DNA of 64,000 bases, from contig CM041084.1 in NCBI GenBank assembly GCA_023079485.1, forward strand, positions 102,652,467-102,716,466. The letters run 5' to 3'. The stretch comes from Archilochus colubris. Its lineage: Eukaryota; Chordata; Aves; Apodiformes; Trochilidae. The notes under the pieces were generated by a model. That model made no database searches. It had not been told where the DNA came from and saw only the letters and a list, made by a program, of their open reading frames with translations. The translations under genes were made by a program, and so were the position numbers. Below, piece by piece: positions 62,366-64,000 of the stretch. Position 1 is the stretch's first letter. The number at the start of each line of letters is the position of its first letter.

Positions 62366-62388
62366 AATCAAGTGGAGTCCACTTGATT
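62366..62388. repeat. Perfect 23-bp palindrome (11-bp arms, 1-nt spacer)
   Basis: AATCAAGTGGA, a single G, then TCCACTTGATT, the exact reverse complement. Each arm holds TCAAGTG/CACTTGA, the core bound by NKX2-class homeodomain proteins, so the palindrome is also a head-to-head pair of such sites. Two weaker inverted repeats lie just upstream (62241-62255, 62328-62348). Confidence 0.92.
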
Positions 62389-62487
62389 TTGTCTTTTAAT
62401 TGAATAATCACATATTTTGGTTTACAGCCTGCTGTGATTTTGATCAAATAACATCCCTTTCAGTACCTAATTTCCTCAAAGTATCTC

Positions 62488-62597
62488 TTTTTTTTACTTC
62501 TTTTTCATGTAATCATAAAAGGATAATATATGACAAATGAGAATAATTTTTTTTACTTTTTTTTCATGTAATCAGAAAAGAATAATATATGACAATG
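62488..62597. repeat. Tandem duplication, 59-bp unit, two copies
   Basis: T8-ACTT..TTCATGTAATCA..AAAAG..ATAATATATGACAA occurs at 62488-62546 and again from 62547, with only a few substitutions and one small indel. It looks like a recent local duplication. Confidence 0.9.
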
Positions 62598-63328
62598 TGT
62601 GGCAAAGAAAAAATATACTTGTCTGTAGTGCCCACATCTGACATATAAAAATCACTCAGCATAGATGGCAACTTCCTGTTGCACTGAAGACCAATACTGT
62701 TCTAAGCTTTAGCTCAGCTGATATTTACTGGTTTGGCTGATGTTAATGTCAAAGCCAAGGATAAACTAATGAGTGGAGCTATTTTACCAATTCATCATGC
62801 AGCAACTTACCCAATTAATGATTCACTGACTCACTTGGGGACTTCCCTTTTTACAGCAGTGGTATACAGAGACAAATAAAAAAGATTACTTTATAGAGAC
62901 ATTTATGAATTTTCCAGTCCTATATTGTTTTAAAAGGAAAAAAATATGGAAGGAATGCCCCCAAAACAAATGATCAAAAGACCCCACTCACATCCACAAA
63001 TCCACAAACTAAAATCCCTACTTACTTCTCTCTCTCTCAAAGCTTCGAACACAACTGGGAAAGCTGTGACACTGCCTTGAGATATGAGTTCTGCAGAACC
63101 GATAGCTGAATCACAACATGACCTTTTTAATATTTCAGAAAGAGAGACAGGCAGGTCAGAAGCAAGCCAGGTTGCTGAAGTGGGGCTGCAATCAGCCCTT
63201 TCCCTGTCCTGCACTGCTCAGGGTGTGCCAGGCAAACACCCTCCGTGGCACAGTGCTGGGCTCCCTGCACACAGCACCGCCCCACAGCTGGGGCTGTGGA
63301 TTTGTGGACGTATCACCAGCTCACTTAC

Positions 63329-63395
63329 CTGCACTGCCTTCTTCTACATTTCCAGTCCATGATGGGGGAAGGCCATTTCTCTCCATGCCTGTGCC
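63329..63395 (-). other. Candidate minus-strand exon (67 bp), unidentified
   Basis: On the minus strand a near-perfect donor (CAG|GTAAGTG) is preceded by 67 bp bounded by an acceptor-like GTTTGCTCCCCAG. Two frames are open; one contains an ATG and reads MERNGLPPSWTGNVEEGSA. I do not recognise it. The local GC content is higher than in the surrounding desert. It could be a noncoding-RNA exon, a real gene's exon or a chance match. Confidence 0.18.
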
Positions 63396-63525
63396 CTGGG
63401 GAGCAAACGGGATCAGAGTGATGGAAAGTATCCACAAGAGAGTAACCTCCTCATTTCAATGACTAGAAAAGTCCTGCTTTATCTTCAAACTGCCTGCTAG
63501 CTTTTTAAAAGAAAACATAAAACTT

Positions 63526-63594
63526 GTTTTTTTTGGTTTTTTGTTTGGTTGGGTTTTTTTGTTTTGTTTTGTTTTGTTTGTTTTGGTTTTTTTT
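63526..63594. repeat. T/G-rich (TTTTG)n-like tract
   Basis: About 70 bp of T with GG, GGG and repeated TTTTG units. Open frames of the opposite strand that run through it are compositional artefacts. Confidence 0.88.
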
Positions 63595-64000
63595 AAGCAG
63601 AGTTGAGATTCTGCCATTGCAGGGCTCCAAAAGTGAGTTCTAGAATGTATATGGCTCAAATGTGTTTTTTTTTTATCCAAAGCATATGCAGGCATTGCCA
63701 GATGTTATAGTGAGGTAGATCTGTTATTGCAAACTTCTGTAGTGTTATTTTGCAAGGCAATTCCACTCAGCAGGCTAGAAATGGGTGTATTTCAGGATTA
63801 GGTTAGGTGGCAAACTAACACTGAAGAATTCCCTGTAAATGGAAAGCTGTCTTGTCTAGCTGCCTCAGGTTTGCAAAAGCTGTTAAAAAAAACAGTACAG
63901 ACAACTGCCACACCCTGTATTTAATTGAGCATACTCAGAGTTCCTCAGTCTTAATGAAACAAGATTTTGCAGAAATTTTTGCAACTCATTATATAGGGGC

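Larger units (their letters stand above)
60713..64000. other. Unique DNA with palindromes and a GC-richer block
   Basis: No gene recognised. It contains the inverted-repeat cluster (62241-62388), a 59-bp tandem duplication (62488-62597), a GC-richer stretch (about 63050-63440) with a candidate minus-strand exon, and the T/G-rich tract at 63526-63594. Confidence 0.5.

Noticed and set aside
1..64000. CRISPR arrays, bacterial operons, tRNA or rRNA genes
   Set aside because: No regularly spaced direct repeats, no dense coding, and no cloverleaf or rRNA core was seen. The CR1 content shows an avian nuclear genome.

Overview
This window looks like a gene-poor, AT-rich stretch of a bird nuclear genome: an intergenic desert or the inside of a very long intron. 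The clearest sign is eleven fragments of CR1, the non-LTR retrotransposon that dominates bird genomes. Several keep its 3' signature (the 'ggttggactagatgatct' block and ATTCTATG-type tails), and some still translate to pieces of the CR1 reverse-transcriptase ORF2. A songbird or other neoavian is plausible because (C)AAAA/(TTTTG)-type low-complexity tracts are frequent, but the species cannot be fixed by eye. I recognised no complete protein-coding gene, rRNA, tRNA, CRISPR array or bacterial-type operon. The longest open frames lie in repeats or are short random frames.

Layout. 1-14032: unique AT-rich DNA with two antisense CR1 pieces (1912-2260, 6078-6700). 14033-15453: a possible 80-bp exon, followed at once by the best-defined element of the window, a complete 1.3-kb LTR retroelement with two 304-bp LTRs about 2% different, a 6-bp target duplication, a polypurine tract and no coding capacity. 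15454-20373: unique sequence, an old avian repeat split by a CR1 fragment, a homeobox/POU-site-rich block near 18.6 kb, and a sense CR1 followed by an A/C-rich tract. 20374-36418: unique sequence with one very old CR1, a possible 59-bp exon at 28.7 kb, a strong minus-strand G-quadruplex motif at 34.9 kb and a short sense CR1. 36419-54018: unique sequence, three sense CR1 pieces (one with an open ORF2 C-terminal frame), a 22-bp triple repeat, a (TTTTA)n microsatellite and a second homeobox-site-rich block. 54019-64000: two antisense CR1 pieces, a cluster of inverted repeats including a 23-bp palindrome, a 59-bp tandem duplication, and a locally GC-richer block with a near-perfect minus-strand splice donor.

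Nothing here works together as a pathway. The interest lies in the small non-autonomous LTR element with its modular internal region, the palindrome cluster, the G-quadruplex motif and a few candidate exons or conserved noncoding elements. All of these need alignment or RNA data. I found no convincing novel multi-gene system.
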